From contig NC_091281.1 in NCBI RefSeq assembly GCF_042100115.1, positions 496,001 through 560,000 on the forward strand: a DNA stretch of 64,000 bases. Direction: 5' to 3'. Below the pieces are notes generated by a model. That model searched no databases and had not been told where the DNA came from. It was given only the letters and a program-made list of their open reading frames with translations. Position numbers and translations under genes: made by a program. Positions within the stretch are counted from its first letter, which is position 1; every line of letters begins with the position of its first letter. This document shows, piece by piece, positions 20,316 through 32,327 of the stretch. The DNA comes from Alternaria dauci. Lineage: Eukaryota; Ascomycota; Dothideomycetes; Pleosporales; Pleosporaceae.

Positions 20316-23096
20316 TTACCATCCTGAGTTCCCGCCGCTGCCCCACTGCCTGGCACTGCCCTCTGCCGGACCTTGGTCATATGCACCACCCTGTCCCCAC
20401 GCGCCATAGCTTCCTGGGGGTGGCTGTTGAGCTGGTGGTTGAGCATAGCCTCCGGGCCCAGCATTGTAGTTCTCGTAACCCTGCTGGTAGTTGGTCGGGA
20501 TACTATAGCTAGGCTCCACACCTTGGCCTCCCGAGTACTGGCCCTGACCCCATCCGTATCCGCCAGAGGGTACCGCATTGCTGTACTCGGCGGGTGGCTG
20601 GTAAGCTTCACCCGAGTACGACGACTGGTACGGTTGAAAACCAGCCCACTGGTTAGGTTGCGGGGAAGGCGACGGTTGGTATGGTGCTGGTGCTGTGGAA
20701 GAGGAACCAGAGAAGTTATCGTCCACGTCGCGAGTCTTTCCAGAGCTACTGCCGAGACTACCGAGCATACCGCCGAGAGGGCCAGGGAGTTTGCTGCTCA
20801 GGGAACCAAGAAGGTCGTTGGATCCGCTGGAAGGTTTTTGGCTGTGATGGCCACCACCATGACTGCCTCCACTGCCATGGCTGTGACCTCCAAAGCTCGA
20901 CATATCTACCGCTCCATGGCTGTGACCTGTGGAGTGATCGTTTCCACCACTGTGATTGTGTCCGGCCTTGACAGATTCCGAAGACAGAACCTGATTCAGG
21001 TCCTTGCCGTGGTAGTTGCGGGCCCATTTTTCAACAACCTTGAACATTTCATTGTGTACTTCGCAGTGCGGGTCTCGAAGTGCTGGGTGATGGAAAACAC
21101 GCATGCAGTCGTTCAGAACCTCGTCGACAGGAACATCTAGGTGGTCCCAGGCGTAGATCACGCGAGGCGCGACGTATTGCAAGATCGCGACAGCGACTTG
21201 GCCGGCTGGCGGGTTCAAGACGTTCGAGAAGTGGTCTTTGGACAACATGCTGTGGGTCGGGTTGGTAGATGTAGGGTCAGTCCAGACCTCAAACTGATGC
21301 CTCGCGGCTGAATCGATGACAGCGGAAGAACCGCTCTTCAGCTGTGCTGATGCTGACTTGATGATTGGTAGAATGAACGGCGCCAGCAGCGACAGCACGA
21401 ATAGAGTGACGCGCTCAGTAATGGTCTCGATTAGTTTCTCTAGTCCAGGGATCTTGGAGATGATGGCCGAGATACTGCGGACAACGTTGTCGCGGAAGAC
21501 TTGGACAGGTTAGCTCACGTCTCTGAAGTTGCGTCTCCAAGGCTTACCTAGAATGGGGTAAATCTTGGGGATGATTGTGGCTGGATCCGTGTTCGTTCCC
21601 GGGATGTCTGGTCCTGGGGGTCCTAAGAGATGCGCATACGAGGTCAGTTCATGTCTCACATGCAGTTCGTGCAGGAGTATTTCTTACCGCCCATAGATCC
21701 AGGTGGCGCATCAAAGCTGTTAGGGCCAGCTCTGGAAGAACTGTAGTCACCGTAGCCCTCGCGTGCGTTGGCTGCAGCCTGGGCGTCTGAAGAGGCCTGC
21801 AGATCCTGTGCTTGTCTGATGAGATCACCAGTACCAGGTACTTTGTTAAGAACGTCGATCAAACTCCCACAGGCATTCGACTGGCCTCCAGGTCCGCTTC
21901 TCTGCCCACCAGTTCCACATGACACTGCATCTACAAGAGCTGTGTTCACTTCGTCAATCTCAGTCTGAGTGATGTGGTCATTGGCCTCTCCGAGCACAGA
22001 GTGGAAGAAGTCAACACCTCCAAACGTGCCAGTTACGAGCGGATATGTGTGCTTTCCGCGGAGGTTGATGCCAGCTTGTACGCCAACATGAGGGAAAACG
22101 TTATGGTAACCAAGTTCGCGTAGCACAAGTTCGGTGTAGTTGGTATGCGCTCCAAAATCTTCGAGACAATGCAGTCCTTGGCCTAAACAGCGAAGCGCTT
22201 CCGACAGATCCTCGTCTCGTCCGCGCTGGCCTGATGATCCGTGGGTATAAAGGCGGCCGAAGTGGATGGCGCGCGCAAACGAGTACTTCACGTATCCGCT
22301 TGATGTAGCCCAGTTACCATGTTCGTTTGCGATGTAGTTTTTCATGCCGGTGTTTGGATCCACTGCGAGCTCAGCTTCTGATACTGGTCCTCGAAGACGA
22401 GGGTCGTATCTTCTGGCGTCTTCATTGTCGGCATAGTCCTTCTTTGAGGAAGTTAGTATCCAAACATAAATCTGTTTGCAGGTTGAGGTTGCCTACAGGA
22501 TTATCTAGACTATCATTAGTACGAACAAGTAAAAAAGGCTCAAGTTTCTTATACCGATATGTTCCTCCGGTCTGTATACACCTAGTCTCTCGGCTGTGAC
22601 CTCGAACTCTCCAGTTGCGTAGCCAAATGACATGAAAGACAAGACCCATACTAGAACGCGAATGGTTTCGCCCTACTTTTCGTAAGCTTATGGCCTCAAG
22701 CGAAAACTACCGCTGACATACCTGAACTTTGGCCAACGTGCCAACATCAACAGCCTAATCAGTCAGCGCAGTCCCGCGTCGCGCAACCTGTTGGAACTAC
22801 CTGTGAGTAATCGCGTAGCCAGTTGCCAAAGTACACACGCTACGCAGAAGGTTAGTCGCTGAAGTCGCGGTAATGTCGGCATTTGGGTATACCTTTATCA
22901 TGTTACTCTTCCACTTGTGTCCTTTCAAGCAAGCGACGGTCGCGAGCATGTCTTCGATGTCGCCATGGCGCCAGTTTTTGCCTTCAATCTTTGAGATACT
23001 CGCGATGTTGCCCGCGCCGAAGGCCTCGGCGCTAGTGGGCAGTAGCACGAGGATCGCAATAGCGATGAGCAGGACGTGCTGCGAGGAGATTCCCAT
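20316..23096 (-). CDS. het-c: HET-C heterokaryon-incompatibility family protein
   Basis: Eight exons (23096-22893, 22839-22801, 22754-22722, 22672-22555, 22504-22497, 22441-21688, 21622-21548, 21499-20316) give 804 residues. A signal peptide (about residues 1-25, ending SAEA) precedes the hallmark GAGNIASISKIEGKNWRHGD, then VYFGNWLRDYSQAVDVGTL and a LHCLEDFGAHTNYTELVL segment. These are the HET-C domain blocks, and the short exons 2 and 3 are required to complete them. The C-terminal third is Gly/His/Ser-rich, then Pro/Gln/Tyr-rich, as in Neurospora HET-C. In Neurospora, alleles differing in a short variable block trigger cell death after hyphal fusion; whether this copy does so is unknown. 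Exon 5 is an 8-nt microexon. Confidence 0.93.
21623..21687 (-). repeat. het-c: Introner-like intron in het-c
   Basis: 65-nt GT-AG intron containing TGTGAGACATGAACTGACC just before the acceptor. It aligns nearly end-to-end with verprolin introns 3 and 4 (see findings). Confidence 0.6.
22497..22504 (-). other. het-c: 8-nt microexon of het-c
   Basis: On the minus strand ATAATCCT is flanked by a 50-nt intron (22554-22505; GTATAAG to GTCTAG, branch TACTAAT) and a 55-nt intron (22496-22442; GTAGGC to CAAAG, branch GATACTAAC). Including it yields ...EEHI-DNP-KDYADNEDA, the conserved family wording. Skipping it shifts the frame, because exon 4 ends in phase 1 and exon 6 begins in phase 0. Confidence 0.85.
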
Positions 23097-24625
23097 GGTT
23101 GTGATACTAGGAGGGTGGGACTAGGAGTAAGATGTTATCTTAGAGAAGCGCAATAAGAGTCTGAGAGTGACTATTTCTCTACGGTTCAGTCAGCTGTCTT
23201 CGATTACGGATAAGCGGCTGTGCAAAATGACGCAGCCACACCTGCCCCACTTCGTGTGCGACGAATTGGTCGAGGGGCTGGCGCATGACGCAAGTTCTTT
23301 CCTTCAGCTTACCACAATATGAAGTAACCGGAATGCTACATCCATAAATAGATAATCCAGGGATCTGTTAAGCTGAGAGTTCTTCTACGTCTTGCTCCTC
23401 CATGTTATCTTGGGCCGCGAGAAGGCTTACCACCTTGGCCCTTTCTAGGTTTCTTCTCTGCATAGGGCGCCCAGTCGTTCGCTTACGTGCTTTCAAGTGC
23501 CCGTCCCAGCCATCGTCAGTCGACACATGACGGAACGCTGCTGTAAACAGGTGGGCCCTGCTGCATATGCCCGAAGGTTCCAAGGTTGCATAAACCAAGG
23601 TTGCATGAAGGCCCAATCACCTAAGAGCTGACAGGTGGTGAAGAGAAAACCTCAGCTGCTCCTCGAGGGTAAAGGAGAGAGAAGTGTGTGGAGATCTATA
23701 GACGAGGTGATCACAACCAATCTTCCGTAGAAGATCCGCCAAAGGCAAGTCTTTCTAAGTAGGAAAAGCGGTGGGGTTGTTCTCAATTCCATTCAAAGCT
23801 GTAAACGCAATCTTGAGCGCGTTCCCAAGTCGACAACTGTAAGCTATCCTAAAACGGCTGCGATGATCCAGGAGAGAGCGCACGACATCTGCCCAACTAC
23901 GTTCACTATTATACCATGACTGCCCAAAAGGGTCTGCAAGCTTAGGCATCAATCGCGCTAGCGTTATTGACCCTCTTTTCGACGACTCGACACATATGCT
24001 GATAAGAGAACGAACATCACGAAAATGGAGTCTACATAACCCGGAGATATCACATCGCGAAACTAATAATGGAATGGCGGGAGTCAGAGTGTGGATTTTG
24101 AAAACGCAGCATGAAGCAGACAATGTTAGAGAGATTAGGTAGGACAAGGAGTAAGGCGTTCGGAAAGCGAACTGTGAAAGTAGGATTGAAAAGGTAAGAC
24201 TTGAAAAGACATGGGCCAGAGAGGACGCGTAAGAAGAGATGGCAAGAGCAGGATATCTTGAACTCATTGGAGCTTGAATAGTAGGAACGTCCAGACTCCA
24301 CAAAACATAAGACCATCGCAATTGATGGGAAACATCAAGCCATTGCTGGTTTTGTGTTTTGGAAGCAAAGAAGATATAGAAGGAATGGAAGCGGTGAGAA
24401 GAAAGAAGTGGTGACAAGCCGTTGCTGACGTAAGGCGGAATGTCGAGGATTGAGTGCCAAGCAGTGACGAAGCCCAAGACGAATGATCATCTTACTTGGA
24501 CACTCCACTCACCCGTTGCATGCCCGCGCACACGACCAGGCAGCAAAGCTGCATATACTTCGTCTCCAACACATCACCAGCAAGAGTTGAAGATCTAGCA
24601 TTGAAGCGTGAGACAAACGGTCAAC
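23097..24625. other. Divergent intergenic region, het-c / verprolin
   Basis: 1.5 kb upstream of both genes. The plus strand is purine-rich over about 24060-24470, which makes a long pyrimidine-rich open frame on the minus strand (listed separately as a doubtful gene). Confidence 0.5.
23755..24477 (-). CDS. Doubtful uncharacterised open frame, 240 codons
   Basis: An uninterrupted frame from ATG with two Ser/Leu/Phe-rich hydrophobic stretches (around residues 75-105 and 110-140) and a basic C-terminal part. No recognisable domain. By length alone it would be uncommon in random sequence. However, the strand is pyrimidine-rich, which depletes stop codons and would produce exactly this Ser/Leu/Phe composition. 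It could also be the antisense of a long verprolin 5' leader. Confidence 0.2.
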   Translation of the reverse strand: MGFVTAWHSILDIPPYVSNGLSPLLSSHRFHSFYIFFASKTQNQQWLDVSHQLRWSYVLWSLDVPTIQAPMSSRYPALAISSYASSLAHVFSSLTFSILLSQFAFRTPYSLSYLISLTLSASCCVFKIHTLTPAIPLLVSRCDISGLCRLHFRDVRSLISICVESSKRGSITLARLMPKLADPFGQSWYNSERSWADVVRSLLDHRSRFRIAYSCRLGNALKIAFTALNGIENNPTAFPT

Positions 24626-26198
24626 ATGCCCCCTCCACCGCCTCCCCCGCCGCGTAAGTTGTCCCCTGTACGGGTTGCATACGAGACATATACTGACTTG
24701 TTGTACCAGCTCCCCCGCCAGGTATGGGACGAGGCATGCCACCTGCGCTGAAGCCACCGGGTGGCAAGCAAGCGTCAGGTGCAGGACGAGTATGTCGCAT
24801 TCTCACGAGAGATGGGCCCAGCGTGCAGGCAGCCGTAATTAACATATGACAGGGCGCGCTCCTCGGCGACATCACAAAGGGCGCACGATTGAAGAAAGTT
24901 ACGCAGATTAACGATCGATCCGCCCCCATAGTCGGCAAAGTGAGCGACGGACCCGCTCCAGTCGCCATGGGCGCGCCTGCGATACCGACCATGGGAAAAG
25001 CACCAGCAGTGCCAGGCCTTGCGCCGCCCGGGAATCGAGCAAGAAGCAATAGCGATGCTGGAGATGCGTCTGCTGCGCCCCCTCCGCTGGCGGGTATCTT
25101 CGCCGGGGGAATGCCAAAGCTACGGAAGTCAGGTAAAACCTCCCATATACGAACCCCTTGTGAGACATGCGCTGACCTTGTATACGCAACTTTTAGGGGG
25201 CGTCAAGACCGGTGCAGAAGACCAGACGTCCTATGCATCCGATCCGGAGTCGAATAGAGCAGTGCCCAAACCACCACGAGCAGCACCTGCGCCGCCAGCC
25301 ATGAATGCCCGACCACCACTTAATGCCCTCCGGGGGCAAGACTCGCGGCCTAACTCTGTGGCCTCAAGCATAAGCGGCAAGCCCAAGCCCCCGCCGCCGA
25401 TTGGGAAAAAACCACCCATGCCTCCTCCTTCATCTCGCAAACCGTCTAATCTTGGCCCTCGATCATCCCCGGCACCCCCTTCGCTTCCTCCGGTACGTAT
25501 TGGCCCTGTACAAACTGCGCGTGAAACACATACTGACGTCGTATACCGGCTTTTAGGCACCGCCACCGTTGCCCCCCACTTCAACGTCTCCTAGACCGCC
25601 TTCTGTTCCCCCACCTCCACCATTACCGCCTTCGAGATCGACGCCTCCTCCTCCTCCGCCTCCGCCTCCAGTCGCTGCGCCTCCTCCACCGAGCACGCAA
25701 GACGAAGACGAAGACGATTACGACCCGTACAAATATGATAATCGCGCACCATCCGTTCCGCCCCCACCACCGCCGCCGCCTCCTTCGAATGGACACACAC
25801 CTTCTCTCGCCGAAACAGCTGCGCGCAATGCGTACAGTCGCACATCACCTGCTGCGCCGCCACCGCCTCCGCCCCAAGCAGCACCGCCCAGTCTACCTGC
25901 GCCTTCTCCTCCGCCGAGTGCCCCGATCAGCCGACCTGCGTCTCAAACACCCCTGCGCTCCATGATGGACCCGAGCTCGTACACGTTGACAAACGGCGGA
26001 TCAAGCATTAAGAGTCCGACGAGCTCTCATGCCGGAGGTGGGAGAGAGAAGGGTAGGATCAGGCCAATTCACGACTTGAGGTGGAGATTCCAGGACGAAT
26101 CGCAATTTCCGCGACCGAGAGAATTTACCGGCACGCCAAAGAGATACCGCGCTGGACGAGGCAGCAGCGTGCCACTGGATTTGAGTGCCTTCGAATGA
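24626..26198 (+). CDS. vrp1: Verprolin (WIP homologue), actin-patch protein
   Basis: Five exons (24626-24653, 24710-24789, 24853-25132, 25197-25492, 25557-26198) give 441 residues. The N-terminal polyproline run leads into a WH2 actin-binding motif (GALLGDITKGARLKKV, about residues 37-52), which begins exactly at an exon boundary. A long disordered region with repeated PPPPPP blocks (profilin- and SH3-binding) follows. Near the C-terminus is the WASP-binding block LRWRFQDESQFPRPREF. This domain order defines verprolin/WIP: it binds monomeric actin and recruits and stabilises WASP (Las17) to trigger Arp2/3 nucleation at endocytic sites. Three of the four introns are similar to each other in sequence, which is unusual. 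Confidence 0.93.
24654..24709 (+). repeat. vrp1: Introner-like intron 1 of verprolin
   Basis: 56 nt. Core TACGAGACATATACTGAC, with a CCTGTAC block upstream of the core that is also seen in intron 4. Confidence 0.6.
25133..25196 (+). repeat. vrp1: Introner-like intron 3 of verprolin
   Basis: 64 nt. Core TTGTGAGACATGCGCTGAC followed by CTTGTATACG and a CTTTTAG acceptor, closely matching intron 4. Confidence 0.6.
25493..25556 (+). repeat. vrp1: Introner-like intron 4 of verprolin
   Basis: 64 nt, the same length as intron 3. Core GCGTGAAACACATACTGAC followed by GTCGTATACCGG and a CTTTTAG acceptor. Confidence 0.6.
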
Positions 26199-27113
26199 GC
26201 GAATTCTTGAAAAAAGCTTCTTCTGAGCGATTTGTTGCATTGCTGCTGGCCAGAGCGGTTTAGGGATAGATATTGAAGTTTAGCCTTGGCGTTGACGGAG
26301 TTTGGTGCCTTTTATGGTGTGTTGTAGATGGCTAGGGAGGATTGTTGAAATGGCGGTGCATGTGTAACTCGCAAAGGAAAACCTCGAGGGTATTTCGTAT
26401 GCGACAGCGCGTTGGACAAATGAACGTTATACTGTAAGAGAGCAGTGAGTACAAGAGTAGCTACGCAGTTTCGCCGTTAAAATACACCGTTCAAATGCTC
26501 CAATCTTATCTATATAGAGCACTATTCTTTCAGGACCTGTAACATTACCAAATATTCCTGATCAACTATGAACCACTGACAAGATCAGCTAATCGTATCC
26601 AGTCCAAGCGAATAACGAGCATTGGACGATAAATGATCATGATTAGTGCGGCGATGAATTTCTTGCTTCAATGAAATACCATTGTGGGCTGAATTCTATG
26701 ATCGCAATTGACCATGCTAGCTCACGTGTCGGTGTGACACCATCTCGTTTTTAATGTTGTTGCTGTTCTCTCGAGCTATTCCTTCCATTGGTTGACATGG
26801 CGCAGGGCAGATGTGAAAGATGTGGTTGACCCAGATTCACATGCGGCATAAAGAGAAATAAGCTGTCTGAAGCCAACATCATGAAATGAAACCTGTGTGT
26901 ATTATGCTGAATAGAACTATATGATTCAATGGTCGAAAAAGACATCACGGGCTTCGTGATGTCAGCACAAACAGATGATTGCTTTTGACACCCCAAAGCC
27001 GTGATCCCGACGCTGCCACACGCGCTATTCAGTAACGAAACCCCTTGAACATCTTCGATGCAATGACCGCAGGACTCGTCGACGCGTCCCTATGACAGAG
27101 CGCGTCTGATCGC
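26199..27113. other. Convergent intergenic region, verprolin / ABC transporter
   Basis: 915 bp, AT-richer than its surroundings. Expected to contain both 3' untranslated regions. No gene seen. Confidence 0.5.
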
Positions 27114-30100
27114 TTACGAGCTCTTCTTCCCCTTGTTCGTCCTCGGAACGCGACAAAGCCAATACAAGAAGATCGCCGCCGCTACGTTAAACGCGATATA
27201 TACCCATAATAGACCGAAATCTCTCCAGCGGGTGTTCCAATCTGCGTGAATACGCGTAAGAAACTGGTCCGTGGAGTCCATCTGGCAGAACCCGCATTGC
27301 CCAGTCGCCTGCGCGTCTCGAAGATAGCCACCGGCCATTTCAATATACTTGGACATGTATTCGCCGCAGGTCTGACCCTGCGGAGGAAAGAAAGTTTGGA
27401 ATTCAGAGTCGGCGCAATAAGCGGGCGCCTGACCTAGCGTGGTCGACATGAAGCTCGACACTAGGTAGGTAAAAGGATTGACGCGATACATGAAGATCCA
27501 GAACCCGGGCAAATCGTTGGGTCCAGCGAGAATGCCACAGAATGCGTATAGCATGATGGTTACTAGCGTAGCAATAGCGCCAGCAATCTCCTCGTTAGGC
27601 GAGCCGGCGATGAGCAGATGCGCGAGGGTGCTTGCGAAGATGAAGACGGCCACGACAATGAGGAGAGCGTGGAAACCGCGAATATTAACCGTATCCGTAG
27701 CTTCTGCGTTGCGGTACAAGCCGGCAGGATAGTACCAAACGAGGAAGCAAAAGACAGCCATGAAAGCATTCCAAGCCAACTCGATGAAGATGTTGGAGAG
27801 GACGAACGCTTGCCAAGCATAAGTCTTGGACTGTCGCTCTCGCGCTTCGTACAGAGTCCGTTGCGATATCCACATTGGCATGATCTGGTAGATGAGTTGG
27901 ATGACCACGAACAAGAAGATGAAAACGCCAAACATCTGGTTCTGCAGGCCTTGCATGGTGTTTTTGCTGTCAAAGAACGAGAATCCGATCAGGATGGAAC
28001 AACCGATAGTCAAGATCGCCTTCGCGTAGATGTATGACGGCGTCCTCCAGTATTGCTGTGCGCATCGCATGGCTACAGCGCGGAGTTGGTCCTGGAAAGA
28101 GGCTGCAAACGCCTGATGACTGGCGTTGGATGAGTCCATGACAGCAGAGGGCCTGTTGGCGAGTTCTCTGAGACTAGCTAGTTCAGCCTGAACATTCGCG
28201 TACTCTTTGCTGGACTTCCAGACAGTAGGCCAGTCAATCTCGGTTCGTGCACCGGGTGCGGCACCGATTGCTGCAAGCATATACTCGGCAGGATTGGTAC
28301 CGGGACGGCATGCTGGCGCTCCGTTGCGAGTGAAGTAATCGAGGAGGGTCTCGGAGTCGCGGCCGATTTCACCAAAGTATACGGTCCTTCCACCTTTGGC
28401 GAGGAGAAGGAGTCGATCGAAGCGCTGAAAGAGAAGGGACGAAGGCTGATGCACCGTACACAGGATCGCTTGGCCGTCTCGGGTGAGCTTCTCCATCAGA
28501 TCGCAGATGGACCATGAAGTTTGACTGTCGAGACCAGAAGTGGGTTCATCGAGGAACAACAGCAACTTGGGACGGGCGGCGAGCTCGACGCCAATGGTAA
28601 GGCGCTTGCGTTCTGAATCAAGTCAGCAGAGCTCGTGGTGCATGATTGGAAGCATTGGGATAATTACGCTCGACATTGAGTCCAGATCCGGGGATGCCAA
28701 CGACAGCATCTGCGTACTCTTCCATATCCAGAAGACGAATCACATGATCGACATATGCGAGCCGCTCCCCACATCCATACTCCGGCGGCTGTCTGAGCAA
28801 TGCGGAGAATTCTAGAGCTTCTCGTACGGTAGACGTATCCAGATGTATGTCTTGTTGCATGCAGTAGCCGGTCTGTCGTTGAAAAGATTCGTCTCTTTGA
28901 CGGCCGTCCACAAGCATGTCACCGCCAATAACACCCATGGTCGTTCGACTCGCGAGCACATCGAGGAGTGTAGTCTTACCTGCACCCGATACACCCTGCA
29001 GGACTGTTAGCTTGGGACACGAAGAAGTTGTTTGTTCCCCTTGCCATGAGAGCGGTCAGGGTACCCGGCCTGATATATCCATCCACGCCATCAAGGATAG
29101 TACGGGTTTGCCCCTTGATCTGGACCTCATAGGTGACATTCTCCCAGTGAAAGATAGACACCTGCTTCTGCACTTCAGGTTTCAGCTCCATGTTACGACT
29201 GATTTTTTCGCCCTCGTGGACGGTTGCCCCACCAGCTTCCTCGTCGGCACTGTGCTTCTTCGTCGTCTTTTTCATCTTGGAACGTCGGAACACAAGGACT
29301 TCGCCCTTGGAGCGCTCGGAAGCAACCAACTCGCTCATGATCAAGTGACCGAGGAAGAGAATAACCGTAATTGCAACGATAATGCCATAGTTGGACCATC
29401 GTTCGCTGTAGTTGTAGCGGAAAGCAGTCTCAACGTATGCGGTACCGCTGACGTAGTCCAGACCTGGTTGCGAGCCTTGTACAGCACATGCTCGCTGTTC
29501 GGGCGCAACGTTCTCATACGATGGTCCGGAGGGTACGAAAGACGAACAGGCGAATGTTCGATTGTGGAACTCGTTGACCATGACATTTTCGAAGCCGTAC
29601 GCAACCGGATTGATCCATCGGAACCAACCCGCCCATCCTTGCATATACTGGATCGGGATAGCAAACCCTGTGTATAGTACGAGCATCATCAGGATGAGAG
29701 AGCTGGGAGCGAGCGCTTGGGCGAGGGTTTTCGTCATCGAAGCGAAGAGCCGGAAGAACATGCTCATAGAGAGACCTGTCATAAAACCGACGAGCAGGAA
29801 GTAAAAGTACGGACCTGGCTCTCGGCGTAAATTGGACATGAAGTACAATGTTGTATTGACCACAAGACTATTGGTGATCTTGTATGGTAGGTCCACAATC
29901 ATTGACGACAATGCTTCCGCCGAGGGATGATAAAGGGCATAGCGATTGTGTTTCTCAATGATAGTGCGCTTCGCGTAGAGATTCATAATCTCCAACATTG
30001 ATCCGAACGCATTGAGCAGTACGACCATGAACAATACTCCGCCACGCTTGAAGAAGGATGCGGTCGACTGAGGTAGGTTGTAGAAGATACTTGCTATGAT

Positions 30101-31784
30101 AAGCGCTTCGAAGAAGTTGACAATGAGCATAGTCAGAGGAACGCTTGGGTCGTTTTTGAGCCTCTGTACATCTCTCCACATGCAAAGACGGATCTGCCTC
30201 CAATAGGAAAGAGTATATGGCGACTTCTGTCGTTGCTTCTTGGACTTCTCCATTGTCCTAGAAAGTGCAAAGCGTTCATGCTGCTCGCCCTTGAGAGGAC
30301 AGGTGTTGTTGTATTCTTCTATCTCTTGCAACAGCCGCTGACGTTCGGGGCTTTCCTTCCAGCACCGAGCGAAGTCGTCGGAGGTACGGGGCGTGGTGTT
30401 TTCAAAACCCTTGCGGATGCGACGTTCAGATGCGGACGTCATGGAGGTGAGGAAATCGGGTGTGGTCTGAGAGGCAGGGCATTCGAAACCAAGACGCTCG
30501 AAATATGCGCGCGCTTCGTTTGACGGTCCGAAGTAGATTTGCCGGCCTTCGTACAATACAGTAACCTTGTCGAAAACCTGTGCAAGTTTAGCCGCATAAC
30601 TCTCTGATCGTATCTTACTGGAAACCAACCTCGTAGGCAGCTTGTGGAGCTTGATAAATAGCGATCACGCAAGCTGCACCAAAGACGTCACATTGAATCC
30701 TCAGTGTCTTACAGAACTCCACCGCGTTCGCTGAGTCTAAACCGCGAGTGGAGTTGTCCCACAGCTGGAGAGGTGCAAAGCTGAGAGAGGCCTCAGCAAT
30801 CGTCACTCGCTTGCGCTCACCACCGGAAACTCCACGGACATAATCATTGCCCACGCGTGTGTTTGACGTGTGCGAGATGCCATACATAGCCATGACGACC
30901 TGTTAGGCGTCAGTAATCAGTCCATATAGGATTGAGTTTGTATACTTACATCTCGTAGATGTTTGGCGTAGCGCTGGCGACTGATACCACCGGGTATGGT
31001 ACGGGGTGCTCGAGCTAGAGCGGCGAAATACAGTATGTCACCCACACTCAACTGAGGAAAATGGGCGTCAACCTCTGCGGTATAGATCGCTTCTCCACGG
31101 AACACCGAGTGCATATCTTTTGCTGACACACCCTGGTAGTTCATGTACGAGTCAGGGCTGACTTGGAAACCATGCGTCTCACCAGCTATAGTCTTCAACA
31201 GCGTCGAACATCCCGATCTATCGAATGTTAGATCGTACAGCAGTGTTTTACAGTATTCAAACATACCCAGGTGGTCCAAGGACACATAGTTGCTCTCCCG
31301 GGAGGAGTAGACCATCTAAATCCCGCAAGATCTCAATCTTCTGCGTTCCTCTTCCAAACAAAGCAGGTAGTTTGAGGAAGGTATTCCCAACAGTCGACTG
31401 GAAGTCGGTTGGTGAACCTTTACCCCAAACGCTCAGGCCTCTGAATGCGACGCCGGTAACACGGGGAATTGTCTCTTCACTACTGTAACGCAAGTCGTAG
31501 AATGATCGGGCCCAATCTTTGGCACGGAAATGGTCGCTCTTAGGGTCAAGTCGGTGGTGCACATCGTCGGCAAAGGGTGAGCCAATGTTTTGCTGCTCAG
31601 ACTGTGTTGTGAATTTGCGCACAAGCTCATGGACGTCTCTTTCACGCTGCGCTTCTTGTTGGACTTTGGTCTTGTCTTCGACTCCTGTAGATTTAGAGCT
31701 AGCGTCTGACTCCAAATTCAAGTCGTCAACGTGGGCTTCTTCGTTGACTTCTTGTGTCTCAGTGAAGCCGAGTGCAGCAGACAT
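27114..31784 (-). CDS. PDR-type (ABCG full-size) ABC transporter
   Basis: Six exons (31784-31267, 31217-30950, 30899-30630, 30577-29045, 28995-28668, 28612-27114) give 1,471 residues in the NBD-TMD-NBD-TMD order of the pleiotropic drug resistance family. NBD1 has the degenerate Walker A GPPGSGCST (Cys for Lys) and a canonical VSGGERKR signature. NBD2 has a canonical Walker [10 protein letters not shown], Walker [14 protein letters not shown] and a degenerate LNVEQRKR signature. This asymmetry is diagnostic of fungal PDR pumps. Each TMD shows about six spans. The protein should export hydrophobic compounds (toxins, plant defence chemicals, azoles) at the plasma membrane; the substrate is unknown. 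The start could also lie nine codons upstream at 31811. It is divergent from a Zn2Cys6 regulator. Confidence 0.93.
28996..29044 (-). other. GC-AG intron in the ABC transporter gene
   Basis: 49 nt, beginning GCAAGG and ending CTGCAG with a GCTAAC branch site. Excising it joins ALM to GVSGAGKTT, restoring the NBD2 Walker A. No GT donor in this stretch gives the correct frame. Confidence 0.85.
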
Positions 31785-32327
31785 GCTCAAGCAAAGATGC
31801 GCGTTCGACAAACTTCAACAACCCCACGAACAGGATGTAGAAATATTACTAGAAGTATTGTTAGCCAGGGTTCGTGGATCTATGGCACGAATGTACAAGA
31901 GAATGCACTTACGGTAGGGAGTCCTCGTGCGGATCGAGCAATACTAGCCAGGTATAGAAAGGGAAGAGACTAGATAGAGGTGTCGAAACAGCTCTAAAAC
32001 TCCGGCCATCGATATTCGTTTTATTAAACGAACCATGATAATGAGCGAATATGTCTTCGCAACTATGTCTAACAGCTGTCGGCAAACTTGGCGTTTCTGG
32101 TCCGAGTGTTATGGATGATGTTCGTGATTCTCGGCAGTACGTAATTATCCGGAAACCGCGCTTCCCCGAATGTCCGCGGGCTCCTTACGCCCTCCTCATC
32201 TACATCCTTCTCTCGATGCGCACTCTTACACAACGTCTGGTGATTCGCCAGTCGACCAGACCGCTTTTGCGCGTGCATATCTTTCCGGAGCCCGGCAGTG
32301 CGTCCAAGAAGTCGCTGCAGCCACAGC
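31785..32327. promoter_or_regulatory. Divergent promoter, ABC transporter / Zn2Cys6 regulator
   Basis: 543 bp between the two starts, containing the PDRE-like octamer at 32173. The head-to-head arrangement of a pump and a regulator suggests local control (inference). Confidence 0.5.
32173..32180. promoter_or_regulatory. PDRE-like octamer TCCGCGGG
   Basis: Exact match to the yeast pleiotropic drug response element TCCGYGGR, bound by Zn2Cys6 factors Pdr1/Pdr3. It lies about 150 bp upstream of the regulator start and about 390 bp from the transporter start. An octamer this degenerate can occur by chance. Confidence 0.35.

Noticed and set aside
30578..30629. Alternative donor GTAAGA inside intron 3 of the ABC transporter
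   Set aside because: Would break the reading frame after QAAYE. The weaker GTTGGT donor gives the conserved [15 protein letters not shown].
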